Shown here: positions 9,017 through 17,688 of the stretch, piece by piece
Layout of the letters: the number at the start of each line of letters is the position of its first letter
Numbering within the stretch: position 1 is the stretch's first letter
Notes under the pieces: generated by a model
What the model was told of the DNA's origin: nothing
Seen by the model: only the letters and a program-made list of their open reading frames with translations
Database searches by the model: none
From: Demequina sediminicola
Lineage (GTDB): Bacteria > Actinomycetota > Actinomycetes > Actinomycetales > Demequinaceae
DNA: 64,000 nucleotides
Assembly (NCBI RefSeq): GCF_000975055.1
Contig: NZ_BBRB01000001.1
Span: forward strand, 937,751-1,001,750
Reading direction: 5' to 3'
Program-made: the position numbers and the translations under genes

Positions 9017-9036
9017 CCGGTCGCGGCCGTGCGGCT

Positions 9037-9042
9037 TAGGCT
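9037..9042 (+). promoter_or_regulatory. -10 box of SDR gene (leaderless)
   Basis: TAGGCT, then GGAGGG and the ATG at 9049. The 6-nt spacer could act as a Shine-Dalgarno only if transcription began further upstream; the -10 placement favours a leaderless start. Confidence 0.5.
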
Positions 9043-9048
9043 GGAGGG

Positions 9049-9813
9049 ATGGCTACAGCATTGATTACGGGCGCGTCTAAGGGACTTGGCGCGGAATTCG
9101 CTTGGCAGTTGGCGGCGGGACGGCACGATTTGGTGTTGGTTGCTCGTAGCGCCGATGCCTTGGAGACTCTCGCGGCACAGATCCGCGGGGCGGCGGGTGT
9201 GGACGTTGAGGTGCTCGTCGCAGACCTGTCCGACGCGGCAGATCTCGATGCGGTGGCTGAGCGTCTGGGTGACGCCGAGCGGCCGGTGAGCCTGTTGGTC
9301 AACAACGCGGGCTACGGCATCGGTCAGGATGTGATCGATTCTGATTGGGAGACCGAGAAAGCCGTTCTCGATGTGCTGATTGCTACCCCGCTGCGCCTGT
9401 CCCAGGTGGCTGCGAAGGGCATGGTGGAACGTGGACATGGCGCAATCTTGAATGTGTCGTCCATCGCGGCGCATTTAGCGAACACCACGTATGCCGCACA
9501 TAAGCGTTGGGTCCTGGACTTCACTGAGGCACTCGCCAGCCAGCTTCACGGGACTGGCGTGACGGCCACGGCTGTGCTGCCGGGCTTGACGGTGACGGAG
9601 TTCCATTCCCATCCCACGCTCGAGCACATGCGTGGGGACTACCCGGCTGCGGCGTGGTTGACTGCCGAGCAAGTGGTGACTTCTGCGCTCGCGGCGGTGC
9701 GTCGTCAGGACGTGGTGGTGACGCCTTCGGCTCGCTACGCGGTTGCTGGGTGGCTGATGCGTGTGACGCCCTCGGCACTGACGCGCAAGATGAACTCGAT
9801 GCGCTCGCGCTGA
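9049..9813 (+). CDS. Short-chain dehydrogenase/reductase
   Basis: A 254-residue classical SDR. The cofactor motif is TGASKGLG at residues ~7-14, the NNAG motif is at ~85, the catalytic Ser lies in NVSSIAA and the YxxxK pair in TYAAHKRW. It is a cytoplasmic NAD(P)(H)-dependent oxidoreductase with unknown substrate. The C terminus is basic. It is followed by a 62-bp palindromic repeat and then pyrE. Confidence 0.92.
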   Translation: MATALITGASKGLGAEFAWQLAAGRHDLVLVARSADALETLAAQIRGAAGVDVEVLVADLSDAADLDAVAERLGDAERPVSLLVNNAGYGIGQDVIDSDWETEKAVLDVLIATPLRLSQVAAKGMVERGHGAILNVSSIAAHLANTTYAAHKRWVLDFTEALASQLHGTGVTATAVLPGLTVTEFHSHPTLEHMRGDYPAAAWLTAEQVVTSALAAVRRQDVVVTPSARYAVAGWLMRVTPSALTRKMNSMRSR

Positions 9814-9846
9814 CCCCACCTCCCCACTTTCCCCCCGCCTTTCCCT

Positions 9847-9908
9847 CGCCAAATGGCTCCATTTCGCTGTCTAGAGGTGCCAAAACGGCGAAATGGAGCC
9901 ATTTGGCG
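9847..9908. repeat. 62-bp palindromic intergenic element, copy 1
   Basis: The arms 9847-9870 and 9885-9908 (24 nt each, one mismatch) flank a 14-nt core beginning CTAGAG. Each arm contains the nested dyad AAATGG-N2-CCATTT. Flanking CCTC/GAGG extends the symmetry to 9844-9911. It lies between the SDR stop and the pyrE promoter. Confidence 0.95.
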
Positions 9909-9923
9909 AGGAGGGGTGGGCGG

Positions 9924-9929
9924 TAGTCT
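9924..9929 (+). promoter_or_regulatory. -10 box of pyrE (leaderless)
   Basis: TAGTCT, spacer GGCCGC, then the ATG at 9936. No Shine-Dalgarno is present in the spacer. Confidence 0.6.
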
Positions 9930-9935
9930 GGCCGC

Positions 9936-10502
9936 ATGACTTCCCTGACGCCCCGCGAACAACTGCGCGATCTCATCAAGGACCTGGCTGTCGTTCACGG
10001 CCGCATCACCCTCGCCTCCGGCAAGGAGGCCGAGTACTACGTCGACCTGCGCCGTGTCACCCTCCACCACCGTGCCGCACCACTCGTCGGCCACGTGCTG
10101 CTCGACCACCTCGAAGTCAACGGCTTCGGCCCCGCCGATGTTGACGCCACCGGTGGTCTCACACTCGGCGCTGACCCGGTAGCCACCGCCTTGATGCACG
10201 CAGCGGCGTCGCGTGGCCTCGACCTCGACTCGTTCGTGGTGCGCAAGGAGAACAAGGCTCATGGCCTCCAGCGCCGCATCGAGGGGCCGGACATTGCTGG
10301 CCGCACCGTGATTGCTGTTGAGGACACGTCAACGACCGGTGGTTCCGTGCTGACCGCCGTCGAAGCGATCCGCGAGGCCGGCGCCACCGTCGCTGCCGTC
10401 GCAGTGATCGTTGACCGTGACACGGGCGCCCGCGAAAAGATTGAAGCTGAGGGTCTGCCGTACATCTCGCTGTTCGGACTGGACGATCTGGGCCTGAACT
10501 AA
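9936..10502 (+). CDS. pyrE: Orotate phosphoribosyltransferase
   Basis: A 188-residue enzyme converting orotate and PRPP to orotidine 5'-monophosphate in pyrimidine synthesis. Diagnostic motifs: YYVDLRRVTL near the N terminus, the substrate loop VRKENKAHG and the PRPP-binding motif VIAVEDTSTTGGS. Full length and intact. It is monocistronic with its own leaderless promoter and is not linked here to other pyr genes. Confidence 0.96.
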   Translation: MTSLTPREQLRDLIKDLAVVHGRITLASGKEAEYYVDLRRVTLHHRAAPLVGHVLLDHLEVNGFGPADVDATGGLTLGADPVATALMHAAASRGLDLDSFVVRKENKAHGLQRRIEGPDIAGRTVIAVEDTSTTGGSVLTAVEAIREAGATVAAVAVIVDRDTGAREKIEAEGLPYISLFGLDDLGLN

Positions 10503-10592
10503 CCTGGCCCTCAACTCAGCCAGGCAACCCCAGGCATCGGCCTTACCCCATCCGTGTGACGGAAGATTCTTGGCCGGTCCCCCGGGGCGCAA

Positions 10593-10598
10593 TACAGT
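10593..10598 (+). promoter_or_regulatory. -10 box upstream of the LemA cluster (leaderless)
   Basis: TACAGT, spacer GACGTC, then the ATG at 10605. It probably drives the three-gene group 10605-12854, with a second possible -10 (TAGACT, 11515-11520) before lemA. Confidence 0.5.
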
Positions 10599-10604
10599 GA
10601 CGTC

Positions 10605-11519
10605 ATGATCTCGATGGCGACGCTGTGGCGGTGGGCACTTCCCGCGTCGCTCGCCATCCTGGGACTCGTGGGAGTTCTGGGGCCTTACGGCGGCAGTGCA
10701 GTGTTGGGTGTCGCGCTCGCGATCCTGGTGGTGGGCTTGCTCTGGCTTGCGTTCGATGCGTGGTCCGCCCTGCGCCACCGAGACGAATACCAGGCATTCG
10801 CTCGCGACCACGGCTGGGATTATGCGAGTCAGACGAGCGCCTACTCGCAGCGATTCGCGAGCTACCCCTTTGGCGTCGGAGACATCACGCGCCAAGAGTC
10901 AGTCGTCGCAGGAAACTTCAACGGCCACCAATGCGCGTCCTTTGTCCACGTCTATGAGTCCCGGAATGACGACTCCTCAACCTCCGGTGCCGTGTCGCAC
11001 CAGGTGAGTTTGGCGGAACTGGACGTCAACCTGCCCCGCCTTGAACTTGTCCCTCAGGGCCTGGGACAGGCGTCGTTGCGCGTGTGGAACAAGGGTGATC
11101 TCGACACCGAGTCACATGAGTTCAATGAGATGTGGCGCGTCATCGCCGACGATCAGCGCTACGCACACGCTGTCCTGGACCCCAGGATGATCGAGCGACT
11201 GACAGCGGCCGATGCCGTGGGCAAGACCATTCGCATTGAGGGTTCCGCGGTGTACGTGTGGGAGGCCGGCCGGGTAGCCACCGCAGATCTTGCGTCCCGG
11301 CTAGCGCTGGTGACAGGCATTGCGCGGCGCATCCCCGAGCATGTGGTGCGGGAGTTCCGCGAACTCGGGTACGGCGCGACCGGTGCTGCAGCAAGGGACG
11401 CGAACGCCGGCCCCGCGTGGGCAACAGAAGGCGGGGTGTTGAATTCCCGTCGCTACACCGGCATCGGGCACGATGGCACGGGAGGCGTCAACGAGGACTG
11501 GCGACGGACGTACCGCTAG
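10605..11519 (+). CDS. Membrane protein, DUF3137-like partner of LemA
   Basis: A 304-residue protein with two membrane helices in the first 50 residues and a soluble domain after them. About residues 120-225 (FNEMWRVIADD ... MIERL ... IRIEGSAVYVWEAGR) align by eye with the gene at 12126-12854, so the two are paralogs. Proteins of this general form are commonly next to lemA. The last ~50 residues are glycine-rich and low in complexity. No catalytic motif is visible. Confidence 0.6.
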   Translation: MISMATLWRWALPASLAILGLVGVLGPYGGSAVLGVALAILVVGLLWLAFDAWSALRHRDEYQAFARDHGWDYASQTSAYSQRFASYPFGVGDITRQESVVAGNFNGHQCASFVHVYESRNDDSSTSGAVSHQVSLAELDVNLPRLELVPQGLGQASLRVWNKGDLDTESHEFNEMWRVIADDQRYAHAVLDPRMIERLTAADAVGKTIRIEGSAVYVWEAGRVATADLASRLALVTGIARRIPEHVVREFRELGYGATGAAARDANAGPAWATEGGVLNSRRYTGIGHDGTGGVNEDWRRTYR

Positions 11520-11549
11520 ACTCACCGGCAAGACCGAGGGGGTCATGAC

Positions 11550-12110
11550 GTGGAATGGTTCTTTGTCGCTCTGGCACTGGTGGTGGTGCTGCTGATCTTG
11601 TGGGGCATCGCGCTCTACAACTCGCTCATCAAGGTGCGCAATCTGGTGCAGGAGTCCTGGCGCCAGATCGACGTGGAACTCCAGCGTCGCCATAATCTGA
11701 TCCCCAATCTGGTGGAGACCGTCAAGGGCTACGCCGCCCACGAACGGGAAACCCTGCAGGCGGTCATTGAGGCACGCTCGGCGGCCTCGGCTCCCGGTTC
11801 CAGCCCCGCCCAACAGGGTGCACAAGAGAACGCGTTGACGGCCGCGCTGAGTCAACTGTTTGCCCTCTCGGAGAGTTATCCCGACCTCAAGGCCAATGCG
11901 CAGTTCATGGAATTGCAGCGCGAGCTCGCCAACACAGAGGACAGGATTGCTGCCGGCCGGCGGATCTACAACGCCAACGTCCGCACCCTCAACACCAAGA
12001 TTGAAGTGTTCCCCTCGTCAGTGGTCGCTGGCATGTTCGCCTTCCAGCGCGAAGAGTACTTCGAAGTCATCGAGCCCGCCGCACGGCAAACTCCCGACGT
12101 CCGCTTCTAG
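11550..12110 (+). CDS. lemA: LemA family protein
   Basis: A 186-residue protein with one N-terminal membrane helix and the LemA helical bundle. Hallmarks are YNSLIKVRNLVQESWRQIDV, LQRRHNLIPNLVETVKGYA and the closing RIYNANVRTLNTKIEVFP. The GTG start at 11550 has GGGGG a few nt upstream. LemA proteins are envelope components of unclear function. Flanking DUF3137-like paralogs on both sides suggest a membrane complex. Confidence 0.93.
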   Translation: MEWFFVALALVVVLLILWGIALYNSLIKVRNLVQESWRQIDVELQRRHNLIPNLVETVKGYAAHERETLQAVIEARSAASAPGSSPAQQGAQENALTAALSQLFALSESYPDLKANAQFMELQRELANTEDRIAAGRRIYNANVRTLNTKIEVFPSSVVAGMFAFQREEYFEVIEPAARQTPDVRF

Positions 12111-12125
12111 GTCCGCTGGCCCACC

Positions 12126-12854
12126 GTGTTCGAACCCCTCATTCCGTTCCTCATCCTGGGCGGTATCGCGGCACTGTGGTGGTGGATGCGACGTCGCTAT
12201 CAACGCGGTGGCAACACCATTCGGGAGAGCGCACTGCGGCAAGGGCTGACCTACACGTCACGTCAGGATGAGGTGCTGTCGCTGTTCACCGTGACGCCGT
12301 TTGACCGTGCGGATCAATCCGCGGAGCACGTGGTGAACGGAGAACTCGCTGGGACTGCGTTCCTGACGTTCCGCCACGTGTCGCTGAGCCCGGTAGCGCA
12401 CTCGCTCCACCGCATCAGCCCCGTGGACGCCGCCGTCAACGGGGTCAGCAAGCGTGTGGCTCCGGAACTGCGCGGTGCCGATACTCGCCAGGTTCTCGCC
12501 ATCACACTGCCAGGCAGTCTGCGCCCCGTCGCGTTTGGTCCCACATCCCTCCGCCACGTCGAGCGGACCCTCGGGAGTTCCCTCGACGTTGAGTCCGCGG
12601 ACTTCAACCGTCGGTGGCTACTCGCACAGGGAGATACCCAGGACGCGCTCGCGCTCCTCACTCCCACCGTCGTTTCGCTCATGCTTGACCTGTCGCGCCG
12701 CAGCATGTGGATGGCAGTCGACGGCAACCAACTGGTGCTGCAGCGCGTCGGGGGAGGTCACTCGCTGGACTGGCTGGACGCAGAAGTGGCGACGCTCGCA
12801 CGGATCAGAGACGCCATCCCGCACCACCTCTACGGCGCAGATTTCGCGCCCTAG
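12126..12854 (+). CDS. Membrane protein, DUF3137-like paralog following LemA
   Basis: A 242-residue protein starting at GTG 12126, 15 bp after lemA. One hydrophobic helix occupies residues ~5-22, followed by RRRYQRGG. The C-terminal half (FNRRWLLAQGDTQDALALL ... MWMAVDGNQLVLQRVGG) mirrors the equivalent region of the gene at 10605. I infer that both contact LemA. No enzymatic motif is seen. Confidence 0.6.
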   Translation: MFEPLIPFLILGGIAALWWWMRRRYQRGGNTIRESALRQGLTYTSRQDEVLSLFTVTPFDRADQSAEHVVNGELAGTAFLTFRHVSLSPVAHSLHRISPVDAAVNGVSKRVAPELRGADTRQVLAITLPGSLRPVAFGPTSLRHVERTLGSSLDVESADFNRRWLLAQGDTQDALALLTPTVVSLMLDLSRRSMWMAVDGNQLVLQRVGGGHSLDWLDAEVATLARIRDAIPHHLYGADFAP

Positions 12855-12905
12855 AACAGTCCTTTGTGCCCACGGGGTCCGCGCCAGCGGTGGCACACTA
12901 TCCGC

Positions 12906-14090
12906 ATGACCTCTCTGGGCACGCCGCTGACCGCACACGCTACCCGCGTCCTCCTGTTGGGCTCGGGTGAGTTGGGTAAGGAAGTCGCGATTGAACTGAT
13001 GCGCTTAGGTGTGGAGGTGGTCGCAGTCGATCGCTATCCGGATGCTCCGGCCATGCAGGTGGCGCACCGCAGCCGCGTCATCGACATGCTTGACGCGGAA
13101 GCTCTACGCGCGGTGGTTGCTTCTGAGCAGCCTCATCTGATTGTTCCCGAGATTGAGGCGCTGGCCACGGAGGTGTTGGTGGAGGTTGAGGCCGCGGGGG
13201 AGGCCACGGTGATTCCGACGGCTCGTGCTGCACGCCTCACGATGGATCGTGAAGGTATTCGCACGCTCGCCGCCGAGGAACTTGGCCTGCCGACGTCGCC
13301 GTTCCGGTTTGTGGATTCGTTGGCGGGACTGGAGTCCGCGGTCGCCGAGTTGGGTACGCCGTGCGTGGTGAAGCCGGTGATGTCGTCCTCAGGTAAGGGG
13401 CAGTCGGTGGTGCGGGAACCGGCCGATGCTTCGGGTGCCTGGGACTATGCGCTCGCCGGGGGCCGGGCGTCGGGTACGCGGCTCATTGTCGAGGCGTTTG
13501 TGGAGTTTGACTACGAGATCACCCAGTTGACGGTGCGGCATGCGGGCGGGACAACGTTCCTTGATCCCATCGGCCACGTCCAGGCCGACGGTGACTATCG
13601 CAAGTCGTGGCAGCCTCAGCCGATGTCTGATGCTGCCGCTGCGCGTGCGCGAGAGATTGCCGGGCAAGTCACGGACGCGCTGGGCGGTTACGGCGTCTTT
13701 GGCGTGGAGCTGTTTGTGCGGGGCGACGAGGTGCTGTTTAACGAGGTATCACCGCGTCCGCACGACACCGGATTGGTGACGTTGGCGTCTCAACGCTTGA
13801 GCGAGTTCGCGTTGCATGCGCGCGCCATTCTTGGTTTGCCACTGCCCGAGCACATCGAGACTGTTCCGGCCGCGTCGTGTGCAGTGTTGGCGGAAGGGAA
13901 CGGCGTGCCCATCATCGGGGGAATCGAGCAGGCGCTCGCGGTTCCCGAGACTGATGTGAGGCTCTTTGGCAAGCCTCGTGTGGACGGCCGGCGCCGCATC
14001 GCAGTGACCGTTGCGCGCGGCGAGAGTGTGGAGATCGCATGTGACCGCGCTCGAGCGGCCGCGCACGCACTGACGGTTGAGCTCGCATGA
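12906..14090 (+). CDS. purT: Formate-dependent GAR formyltransferase
   Basis: A 394-residue ATP-grasp enzyme that uses formate and ATP to formylate glycinamide ribonucleotide in purine synthesis. The start at 12906 ([10 protein letters not shown]) gives the usual PurT length; a start at 12864 adds non-homologous residues. Motifs: [36 protein letters not shown] and the metal-binding [12 protein letters not shown]. It overlaps the methyltransferase gene by 4 bp. Its presence means formate can replace formyl-THF at this step. Confidence 0.95.
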   Translation: MTSLGTPLTAHATRVLLLGSGELGKEVAIELMRLGVEVVAVDRYPDAPAMQVAHRSRVIDMLDAEALRAVVASEQPHLIVPEIEALATEVLVEVEAAGEATVIPTARAARLTMDREGIRTLAAEELGLPTSPFRFVDSLAGLESAVAELGTPCVVKPVMSSSGKGQSVVREPADASGAWDYALAGGRASGTRLIVEAFVEFDYEITQLTVRHAGGTTFLDPIGHVQADGDYRKSWQPQPMSDAAAARAREIAGQVTDALGGYGVFGVELFVRGDEVLFNEVSPRPHDTGLVTLASQRLSEFALHARAILGLPLPEHIETVPAASCAVLAEGNGVPIIGGIEQALAVPETDVRLFGKPRVDGRRRIAVTVARGESVEIACDRARAAAHALTVELA

Positions 14091-14800
14091 GCGCGTCCGA
14101 TTCCCTGGTGCCTGCCGAGCCTACTGAGCCAGCCGAGCCGGCCGAGTCAGCCGAACCCGAAGGTGACACGGAGCCCAGTCACGGCATCGGCCCGTATCCC
14201 GGCGGGGAGTCGGCGTGGCCCGACGACCCACGCCTTGACCCTGAACTGCTGCGTGACGGCGACCGTCGCAACGTGACCGACCGCTACCGGTATTGGCGCC
14301 ATGATGCGATCGTTGCCGATCTTGACGAGCGCCGTCACTCGTTCCACGTAGCCATCGAGAATTGGCAACACGACTTCAACATCGGCTCTGTGGTGCGGAC
14401 CGCGAATGCGTTCCTGGCACGTGAAGTGCACATTGTGGGGCGGCGCCGGTGGAATCGTCGTGGAGCGATGGTCACCGACCGCTACCAGCATGTACGCCAT
14501 CACCCGACAGTCGAGGAGTTTGTCGAGTGGGCTCATGGCGAGGGTCTGACGGTGATTGGCATCGACAATCTGCCTGGATCTGTGCCGATGGAGACGTTTG
14601 AGATGCCCAAGGACTGTGTGCTGGTGCTGGGCCAGGAGTCCGTGGGGCTCACGGACGCGGTGCGAGAGGCGGCCGATGCCACTCTGGCGATCGGTCAGTA
14701 CGGTTCCACGCGGTCTATCAATGCAGGCGCAGCGGGTGCGATTGCGATGCATGCGTGGATTCGTCAGCACGGCGACATTGATGCGGGGCATCAGGGCTAG
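14087..14800 (+). CDS. SpoU/TrmH-family RNA methyltransferase
   Basis: A 237-residue predicted SAM-dependent 2'-O-methyltransferase of the SPOUT class. After a Glu/Pro/Ala-rich N-terminal ~60 residues, motif 1 is [12 protein letters not shown], motif 2 is [13 protein letters not shown] and motif 3 is [16 protein letters not shown], the trefoil-knot SAM site. The target RNA (tRNA or rRNA) is not determinable. It is coupled to purT by an ATGA overlap. Confidence 0.9.
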   Translation: MSASDSLVPAEPTEPAEPAESAEPEGDTEPSHGIGPYPGGESAWPDDPRLDPELLRDGDRRNVTDRYRYWRHDAIVADLDERRHSFHVAIENWQHDFNIGSVVRTANAFLAREVHIVGRRRWNRRGAMVTDRYQHVRHHPTVEEFVEWAHGEGLTVIGIDNLPGSVPMETFEMPKDCVLVLGQESVGLTDAVREAADATLAIGQYGSTRSINAGAAGAIAMHAWIRQHGDIDAGHQG

Positions 14801-14816
14801 CAGCCGTTGCGCCCAG

Positions 14817-14924
14817 CTGCCGTCGTTTCACTGCGAACCGGCCCTGCCGTCATTTCACTGCGAACCGGCCCTGCCGTCATTTCACTGCGAACCGGTCATG
14901 CCGTCGTTTCACTACGAACCGGTA
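14817..14924. repeat. Four tandem 27-bp repeats
   Basis: Units start at 14817, 14844, 14871 and 14898. The core is TTTCACTGCGAACCGG; the fourth copy differs at three or four sites. Repeats are contiguous, without spacers. They are in an intergenic region after the methyltransferase stop, and the surrounding open frame is interpreted as fortuitous. Confidence 0.9.
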
Positions 14925-15045
14925 GCCCCTCCGACACGCCGATGCAGGCATCCTCGCGCCGCATCCGCCCGGCGCGCCGCAGTCACCTTTGGTTCAAAGT
15001 GTCCAGCCCGGGTGGCTCGCAGTGTCCGAGGACGGCGTTCCGGAC

Positions 15046-15066
15046 TATAGTTTTCGGTATGCCGAA
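15046..15066 (+). promoter_or_regulatory. Leaderless promoter and probable MntR-type operator
   Basis: The -10 box TATAGT (15046-15051) is 7 nt from the ATG at 15059. A near-perfect dyad, TTCGG-TATG-CCGAA (15053-15066), covers the predicted +1 and the start codon. One base change would make it fully symmetric. Binding of the DtxR-family regulator at 17991-18650 here would repress the importer. That pairing is inferred from context. Confidence 0.5.
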
Positions 15067-16012
15067 CTTTCGCCCGAGGAGCGTGCGTCACACCGCCACC
15101 GTTGCCGGCGCGCTCGCACTCATGCTGACGCTGTCATCATGTGCAACAAGCACCTCCAATAGCGCGGCAACAAGCGACGCCCCAGACGATGCGCCCTTGG
15201 TTCTGACGACCTTCACCGTGCTTGCGGACATGGCACGCAACGTGGCTGGCGACGATCTGCGAGTGGAGTCCATCACCAAGGTCGGCTCCGAGATCCACGG
15301 CTACGAGCCCACACCGGGGGACATCCGTACGGCGCAGGACGCGGACCTCATTCTCGACAACGGTCTAGGGCTTGAGGCATGGTTCGCGCAGTTTGTGGAG
15401 ACCGTCGAGGCCCCGCATGTCGTTGTCTCAGCCGATGTGGAGCCCATCGACATTGCCGCCGACGCGTATGCCGGGACTCCCAATCCGCACGCCTGGATGA
15501 GTCCCTCGGATGCGCAGTTGTACATCGACCAGATGGTGGCGGCGTTCGGCGACTTGGACCCGGCCAATGCTGCAGAGTATGAGTCGCGCGGAGCTGACTA
15601 TCAGGCGCAAATCCAGGCCACTGCCGATAATCTCGACGCCGCGCTTGCTGAGATTCCGGAGAGTCACCGGGCGCTCGTCACGTGCGAGGGGGCGTTCTCC
15701 TACTTGGCGCGCGATGCTGACCTGACGGAGGTGTACCTGTGGCCCGTCAACGCTGAGCAGCAGGCCACTCCGCAACAGGTGGCGGCGGCCATCGAGTACG
15801 TGGATACATATGAGGTCCCTGCCGTGTTCTGTGAGTCGACAGTCTCAGACAAGGCCATGCAGCAGGTAGTCGATGCCACCGGCGCCGAGTTTGGTGGGAC
15901 GTTGTATGTGGACTCGCTGTCGGAGTCGGATGGCCCGGTGCCGACGTATCTGGATCTCCTGAGCCACGACATCGACCTGATCGTCACGGGGCTGACTGGC
16001 GGTGAAGGGTGA
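15059..16012 (+). CDS. Metal ABC transporter substrate-binding lipoprotein (Mn/Zn, TroA/PsaA type)
   Basis: A 317-residue lipoprotein with signal peptide and lipobox ending LSSC near residue 25. The four expected metal ligands are visible: His in GSEIHGYEP, His in NPHAWMSP, Glu in TCEGAFSY and Asp in YVDSLSES. A Glu as third ligand fits the Mn-type PsaA/TroA group better than ZnuA. There is no His-rich loop. The ATG at 15059 lacks a ribosome binding site but fits a leaderless start. It is the first gene of a three-gene importer operon; the ATPase GTG overlaps its stop. Confidence 0.9.
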   Translation: MPNFRPRSVRHTATVAGALALMLTLSSCATSTSNSAATSDAPDDAPLVLTTFTVLADMARNVAGDDLRVESITKVGSEIHGYEPTPGDIRTAQDADLILDNGLGLEAWFAQFVETVEAPHVVVSADVEPIDIAADAYAGTPNPHAWMSPSDAQLYIDQMVAAFGDLDPANAAEYESRGADYQAQIQATADNLDAALAEIPESHRALVTCEGAFSYLARDADLTEVYLWPVNAEQQATPQQVAAAIEYVDTYEVPAVFCESTVSDKAMQQVVDATGAEFGGTLYVDSLSESDGPVPTYLDLLSHDIDLIVTGLTGGEG

Positions 16013-16770
16013 GCACTCCATCGGAGCTGGCGCTCGAGGTCGACGGCCTCAGCGTTTCTTATGGCGACGTCCAAGCGCTGCGGGATTGCACGTTCTCCCT
16101 TGAGCCTGGGCGCGTGACGGGGCTCATCGGTATGAACGGCTCGGGTAAGTCGACGCTGTTCAAGTCGATCATGGGAGTTGTCACGCCGCAGCAGGGTCGC
16201 ATTCGGGTGGAGGGGGCCGATGCCGGTGTGGCCAGACGTGCCCAGCAGGTGGCGTATGTCCCCCAGAGTGAGGACGTGGACTGGGACTTTCCACTGTCCG
16301 TTGGTGATGTGGTGATGATGGGCCGCTATGGGCATATGGGGCCAACGCGTCGGGCCCGCGCGGCTGACCGTGCCGCGGTTGCTCATGCCTTGGAGCGCGT
16401 GGACCTCACGGACTTGGCTGACCGGCAGATCGGTCGCCTCTCGGGTGGTCAACGCAAGCGTGCTTTTGTGGCGCGCGGGATTGCTCAGGAGGCGTCGTTG
16501 ATGTTGCTTGATGAGCCGTTTGCTGGGGTGGATAAGCGTTCCGAGGGCACGATCATCACGTTGCTGCGCGAACTCGCCGCCGAAGGGCGCACTGTGCTGG
16601 TGTCGACGCATGATCTGCACGCGTTGCCGACGCTCGCCGATCAGGCCATCTTGTTGTTGCGCACGGTGCTGTATCAGGGTGATGTTGAGGGAGCCCTTGA
16701 GCCGCGGAATCTGACGCGCGCCTTTGGGCTTGACCTCACCGGTGACGCGGACTCTGGCGGTGCCGCATGA
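16009..16770 (+). CDS. Metal ABC transporter ATP-binding protein
   Basis: A 253-residue ATPase that energises the importer. Walker A is GMNGSGKSTLF, the signature LSGGQRKR, Walker B LMLLDEPFAG and the H-loop STHDLHAL. The GTG start overlaps the binding-protein stop and the end overlaps the permease start (ATGA). It matches the family paired with manganese/zinc ABC-3 permeases. Confidence 0.93.
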   Translation: MSTPSELALEVDGLSVSYGDVQALRDCTFSLEPGRVTGLIGMNGSGKSTLFKSIMGVVTPQQGRIRVEGADAGVARRAQQVAYVPQSEDVDWDFPLSVGDVVMMGRYGHMGPTRRARAADRAAVAHALERVDLTDLADRQIGRLSGGQRKRAFVARGIAQEASLMLLDEPFAGVDKRSEGTIITLLRELAAEGRTVLVSTHDLHALPTLADQAILLLRTVLYQGDVEGALEPRNLTRAFGLDLTGDADSGGAA

Positions 16771-17687
16771 ATCTCATCGACGTCATCATGGAGCCGCTGC
16801 AGTACGACTTCATGGTCCGTGCACTCGTCGTGACGGTGATGGCGGCGGTGGTGTGTGCGTTGCTGTCGTGCTGGCTGGTGCTGGTGGGGTGGTCGCTGAT
16901 GGGTGACGCCGTGTCGCACGCGGTGCTGCCCGGGGTGGTGTTGGCCTATGTGATCGGGGCTCCGTTCGCAGTGGGGGCGCTCGCGTTTGGGGTGTTGGCG
17001 GTCGTCATGATCGGCGTGTTGCGTGGCACGAGCCGAATCAAAGAGGACGCGTCGATCGGCATTGTCTTCACGACGCTGTTTGCGTTGGGCCTGGTGCTGG
17101 TGTCAGTGGTGCCGTCTCAGACTGACCTCTCGCACATTCTGTTCGGCAACATCCTGGGTGTGTCGGCATCGGACCTGTGGCAGGTGGGCGTGCTCGCGGC
17201 GATCGTGCTGGTGGTCGTGCTGTTCAAGCGCCGTGACCTGACTCTGTTTGCCTTTGACCCCACCCACGCTCACGCCATCGGTCTGAACCCCAAGCGTCTG
17301 GGCTGGCTCCTGCTGGGTCTGCTTGCCGTGACGTGTGTGGTTGCCCTGCAGGTTGTCGGAGTGATCCTGGTGGTGGCGCTGCTCATCATTCCTGGTGCTA
17401 CGGCGTACCTCTTGACCGATTCGTTCCGGACGATGCTGTGGGTGGCTCCCCTCACATCGGCGCTGTGTTCTGTGGTGGGCATCTACTTGAGTTACTGGTT
17501 CGATGCGTCGTCCGGTGGGCTTGTGGTGGTCACGCAGGGTGTGTTCTTTGGGCTGGTGTACTTGCTGAGTCCCCGTCATGGTGTGCTGACGCGTGCAGTC
17601 CGCACCCGCCGCACCCGCCCGACCCGCCGCCACCGCCGCCCCCTCTCTCCGCCAAATGGCTCCATTTCGCTGTCTAGAGACCTCTAG
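16767..17687 (+). CDS. Metal ABC transporter permease (ABC-3 family)
   Basis: A 306-residue permease with about eight or nine membrane helices. The N-terminal pattern (SLMGDAVSHAVLPGVV, then GTSRIKEDASIGIVFT) is that of Mn/Zn ABC-3 permeases. The last ~25 residues are unusual: an Arg/Pro-rich stretch runs into one arm of the 62-bp repeat, whose CTAGAC supplies the stop codon. The ancestral end was probably near residue 280, and the tail is likely a by-product of repeat insertion or decay. Confidence 0.9.
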   Translation: MNLIDVIMEPLQYDFMVRALVVTVMAAVVCALLSCWLVLVGWSLMGDAVSHAVLPGVVLAYVIGAPFAVGALAFGVLAVVMIGVLRGTSRIKEDASIGIVFTTLFALGLVLVSVVPSQTDLSHILFGNILGVSASDLWQVGVLAAIVLVVVLFKRRDLTLFAFDPTHAHAIGLNPKRLGWLLLGLLAVTCVVALQVVGVILVVALLIIPGATAYLLTDSFRTMLWVAPLTSALCSVVGIYLSYWFDASSGGLVVVTQGVFFGLVYLLSPRHGVLTRAVRTRRTRPTRRHRRPLSPPNGSISLSRDL

Positions 17688-17688
17688 A
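17650..17688. repeat. Half copy of the 62-bp element within the permease 3' end
   Basis: The left arm 17650-17673 is identical to the consensus, followed by TCTAGAG and a small internal dyad. The second arm is missing or unrecognisable. The stop codon of the permease gene lies inside. Confidence 0.85.

Noticed and set aside
9521..9979. Minus-strand frame running through the 62-bp element
   Set aside because: The translated repeat (MAPFRC.., LAKWLHFAV) recurs wherever the element occurs and is not protein-coding.
14817..14924. CRISPR array
   Set aside because: Units are directly adjacent without spacers, only four copies, and no cas gene is in the window.
14807..15058. Coding extension of the Mn-binding lipoprotein through the 27-bp repeats
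   Set aside because: It would put about 84 residues before a perfect lipoprotein signal peptide that starts at 15059; the promoter also lies inside this extension.
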